A stretch of DNA of 22,668 bases from a virus. A program made the translations under genes and the position numbers. The stretch's first letter is position 1; each line of letters starts with the position of its first letter. Location of the stretch: IMG/VR virus record IMGVR_UViG_3300023109_000157, positions 1-22,668 of that record. One strand, written 5' to 3'. The notes under the pieces are model-generated. The model was given only the letters and a program-made list of their open reading frames with translations. It did no database searches and was not told the origin of the DNA. Below, piece after piece: positions 20,456 through 22,668 of this stretch.

Positions 20456-22214
20456 TTTTAAAAGAGACCGCTATCTCTCAGAGTTTAGCATCAAAACTCT
20501 ACAAGATAGATACTTAGTAAATGGGGAGACTTCCCCACAACAAGCCTTTGCTAGAGCAGCAAAAGCATTTGCAGACGATGAGGCGCATGCTCAGCGCTTA
20601 TACGATTATGCTAGTAAGCTGTGGTTTATGTTTTCAACTCCTATTTTGTCTAACGGAGGAACAACTCGTGGATTACCTATTTCATGTTTTCTTAACTATG
20701 TAGACGATAGTAGGGCTGGTATTACAGGCCATTATACAGAAAATGCGTTTCTTTCCTCTGTTGGGGGAGGTGTTGGTGGTTATTGGGGCGATGTACGTTC
20801 AGTAGGTTCTACAACCTCAGCGGGGTCAGAGTCGACTGGAGTAATTCCTTTCCTTAAAGTAGTTGATGCAGAAATGCTCGCTTTTTCTCAGGGGGTTACT
20901 CGTAGAGGAAGCTACGCAGCTTACTTGCCTATGAATCATCCCGAGATAGAGGAGTTTTTAGATGTTCGTAAGCCTACTGGGGGAGATATTAATCGCAAGT
21001 CTACTAATTTGCATCACGGCGTGGTTGTTCCAGACAGTTTCATGGAACTTATCGAAGGCGCCACTATCTCCAAAGGCTTTGACGATAGTTGGGATCTTAT
21101 TGATCCTCATTCAGGAATTGTAACTAAAACTGTGTCGGCTAAAACACTTTGGGTGAAATTGATACAAAATCGTGTTGAAACAGGCGAGCCTTACATTATG
21201 TTTGGCGACACCGTACAAGAAGCACTCCCTGATTGTCAAAAAGACCTAGGCTTAGAAGTACACCAGTCTAATTTGTGTAGTGAAATCACATTGCCCACTA
21301 ATGAAGAGAGAACGGCAGTATGTTGCTTGTCGAGTGTAAACTTGGAAGAATTTGATGAATGGAGTAATGATATACACTTTATTCCTGATCTAGTACGAAT
21401 GCTAGACAATGTTATTACTCATTTTATTCGTAATGCGCCCGATGAGCTAGAAAAAGCAAGATTTAGCGCAGAGAGAGAAAGAAGCATTGGTTTAGGAGCG
21501 ATGGGGTTTCATGCCTACTTACAAAGACACAATATTCCGTTTGAATCAGCGATGGCGAAAGGACGTAATATGTCTATATTCTGGCACATTAAATCTCTCG
21601 CAGAAACTGCTAGTCGACAGCTTGCGTTGGAGCGAGGAGATGCGCCTGATGCACATGGCACAGGTATGCGTAATTGTCATTTACTGGCTGTTGCTCCAAA
21701 TGCTTCATCTAGTATTATCTGTGGTAACACGAGTCCTAGTATTGAGCCTTACCGTGCTAATGCATATGCACAAAAAACTAAAAGCGGTACCTCTTTACAA
21801 AAGAACGAATATTTGGAAGATTTACTCCGAGATCTAGGAATGGACACGGAGGAAGTTTGGAAGGATATTGTTACAAATGGTGGATCAGTACAACATCTTG
21901 ATTTTCTGGATGACTGGACAAAGGATGTATTTAAAACAGCTGTAGAGATAGATCAGCGATGGGTTATAGATATGGCATCAGATAGACAAAAACATATTTG
22001 TCAGAGTCAGTCTCTAAACGTGTTCTTTCCCGCAGATGTATCGAAAATGGAACTTCATGCTATACATATGCAGGCGTGGAAAAAGAAAGTAAAAACTCTA
22101 TACTATCTACGAAGCGAAGCATATAAGCGAGCAGAGAAAGTATCAGACGAAGCACTACGACAACGTATTTTTGAGTCTATAGACGAAGATGCTTGTCTAG
22201 CATGTGAGGGGTAG
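20439..22214 (+). CDS. nrdA: Class I ribonucleotide reductase, alpha subunit
   Basis: 591 residues; reduces NDPs to dNDPs. Active-site residues are all there: C83 (PISCF) and C295 (AVCCLSS) form the redox pair, N278, C280 and E282 (NLCSE) are the radical site, Y555 and Y556 (LYYLRSE) carry the radical from the beta subunit, and C586 and C589 in the C-terminal CLACEG take electrons from glutaredoxin. The first catalytic cysteine is at 83, against 225 in E. coli NrdA, so the N-terminal ATP cone is missing and overall dATP inhibition is probably lost. There is no intein or intron. The ribosome site of the next gene (GAGGGG) lies in its last codons. Confidence 0.96.
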   Translation: MNIKIDFKRDRYLSEFSIKTLQDRYLVNGETSPQQAFARAAKAFADDEAHAQRLYDYASKLWFMFSTPILSNGGTTRGLPISCFLNYVDDSRAGITGHYTENAFLSSVGGGVGGYWGDVRSVGSTTSAGSESTGVIPFLKVVDAEMLAFSQGVTRRGSYAAYLPMNHPEIEEFLDVRKPTGGDINRKSTNLHHGVVVPDSFMELIEGATISKGFDDSWDLIDPHSGIVTKTVSAKTLWVKLIQNRVETGEPYIMFGDTVQEALPDCQKDLGLEVHQSNLCSEITLPTNEERTAVCCLSSVNLEEFDEWSNDIHFIPDLVRMLDNVITHFIRNAPDELEKARFSAERERSIGLGAMGFHAYLQRHNIPFESAMAKGRNMSIFWHIKSLAETASRQLALERGDAPDAHGTGMRNCHLLAVAPNASSSIICGNTSPSIEPYRANAYAQKTKSGTSLQKNEYLEDLLRDLGMDTEEVWKDIVTNGGSVQHLDFLDDWTKDVFKTAVEIDQRWVIDMASDRQKHICQSQSLNVFFPADVSKMELHAIHMQAWKKKVKTLYYLRSEAYKRAEKVSDEALRQRIFESIDEDACLACEG

Positions 22215-22216
22215 AA

Positions 22217-22438
22217 ATGGATATAGAAATTTATGGAGCAGATGGGTGTGGATTCTGTGAAAAAGCAGTAGAGCTTGCAGAGGAACTATGCTTGGACTAT
22301 ACATATATTGATAGCAACCGCTCAGTACAAGAATTTAGTAGATTATTTCCCGGTGCCAAAACCGTTCCTCAAATAAGAGTAAACGGTGAATGGGTCGGAG
22401 GATACAGCGACTTCGAAGAAGTCATGGAGAGCTTTTAA
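22217..22438 (+). CDS. Glutaredoxin
   Basis: 73 residues. The redox site is CGFC (11-14) rather than the usual CPYC, followed by the cis-proline TVPQI (49-53) and the glutathione-binding GGYSDF (61-66). It should reduce the C-terminal cysteines of NrdA, with which it sits between nrdA and nrdB. GAGGGG at 22206-22211 is a strong ribosome site, and the stop overlaps the nrdB start (TAATG). Confidence 0.93.
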   Translation: MDIEIYGADGCGFCEKAVELAEELCLDYTYIDSNRSVQEFSRLFPGAKTVPQIRVNGEWVGGYSDFEEVMESF

Positions 22439-22668
22439 TGAATCTTCTCACAGAAAGAGAATACTATAAACCGTTCAACTACCCTTGGGCTTTTGAACAC
22501 TATAAGTCACAACAGCATATGCATTGGTTGCCAGATGAAGTTAACCTTGCGGATGACTTGCGGGACTATCGGGAGAAACTGACAGAAGGAAATAAATTAT
22601 TGCTTACGCAAATATTTCGTTTCTTCACTCAGGCAGACGTAGACGTATGTTGCGGCTATGCAAAGCAC
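22438..22668 (+). CDS. nrdB: Class I ribonucleotide reductase, beta subunit, 5' part
   Basis: The first 77 residues are inside the window; the rest runs off the right edge. MHWLPDEVNLADDL (near 25-38) and QIFRFFTQADVDVCCGYAKH (57-76) match the start of phage NrdB proteins, with the Asp of TQAD in the place of the first metal ligand. This subunit makes and holds the tyrosyl radical used by NrdA; the radical tyrosine and most metal ligands lie beyond the edge and cannot be checked. It starts in the glutaredoxin stop (TAATG). Confidence 0.92.
   Translation, partial: MNLLTEREYYKPFNYPWAFEHYKSQQHMHWLPDEVNLADDLRDYREKLTEGNKLLLTQIFRFFTQADVDVCCGYAKH

Noticed and set aside
1-22668. CRISPR arrays, tRNA genes, insertion sequences, integrase or attachment sites
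   Set aside because: I saw no spaced direct repeats, no cloverleaf-like stretch with a CCA end, no transposase or integrase motif.

Overview
The window is a stretch of a lytic tailed-phage genome (Caudoviricetes), about 40% G+C by eye. Every convincing gene lies on the + strand, in tight operons with ATGA and TAATG stop/start overlaps. Gene content is early and middle phage: nucleotide metabolism, replication, recombination. No structural, lysis, tRNA or integrase gene is visible. The promoters match the sigma-70 consensus and the ribosome sites are GGAG-type, so the host is probably a Gram-negative bacterium. The mix of thyX, phoH, family A polymerase and class I ribonucleotide reductase is typical of marine phages. 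I cannot name a genus.

Left part (1-2570): the 3' end of a conserved phage gene; a clear homologue of the restriction enzyme EcoRV; thymidylate synthase ThyX; a DUF3310 (T7 gp1.7-like) protein; and an unusual pair of out-of-frame overlapping genes. By eye the whole window has no GATATC, the EcoRV site, and no partner methyltransferase is recognisable.

Middle part (2570-8985): short transcription units, most starting at one of six near-identical promoters (block AAAATA[C/G]TTCTTGAC, 17-18 bp spacer, TATAAT). They carry a 31-residue membrane peptide, a one-unit and a four-unit winged/Myb-like DNA-binding protein, a PC4-like protein, an NAD+-dependent DNA ligase split into two genes with a promoter at the split, a DnaB-like helicase, and small phage proteins. 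A strong terminator follows the four-unit DNA-binding gene. A second terminator, after the helicase, has a promoter -10 box as its loop.

Right part (8990-22668): primase, DNA polymerase, a hypothetical protein, PhoH, an SF2 helicase; then, after the last promoter, a hypothetical protein, a gp32-like SSB, the Mre11/Rad50-like pair (gp47/gp46), an FkbM-type methyltransferase, a small protein, a PD-(D/E)XK resolvase-like nuclease, a 5'-3' exonuclease, and the nrdA-grx-nrdB cassette cut by the window edge.

Taken together the region can degrade competing or host DNA (EcoRV-like enzyme, exonucleases), rebuild the dNTP pool (RNR, glutaredoxin, ThyX, possible nucleotide kinase), and replicate, recombine and seal phage DNA with its own helicase, primase, polymerase, SSB and ligase.
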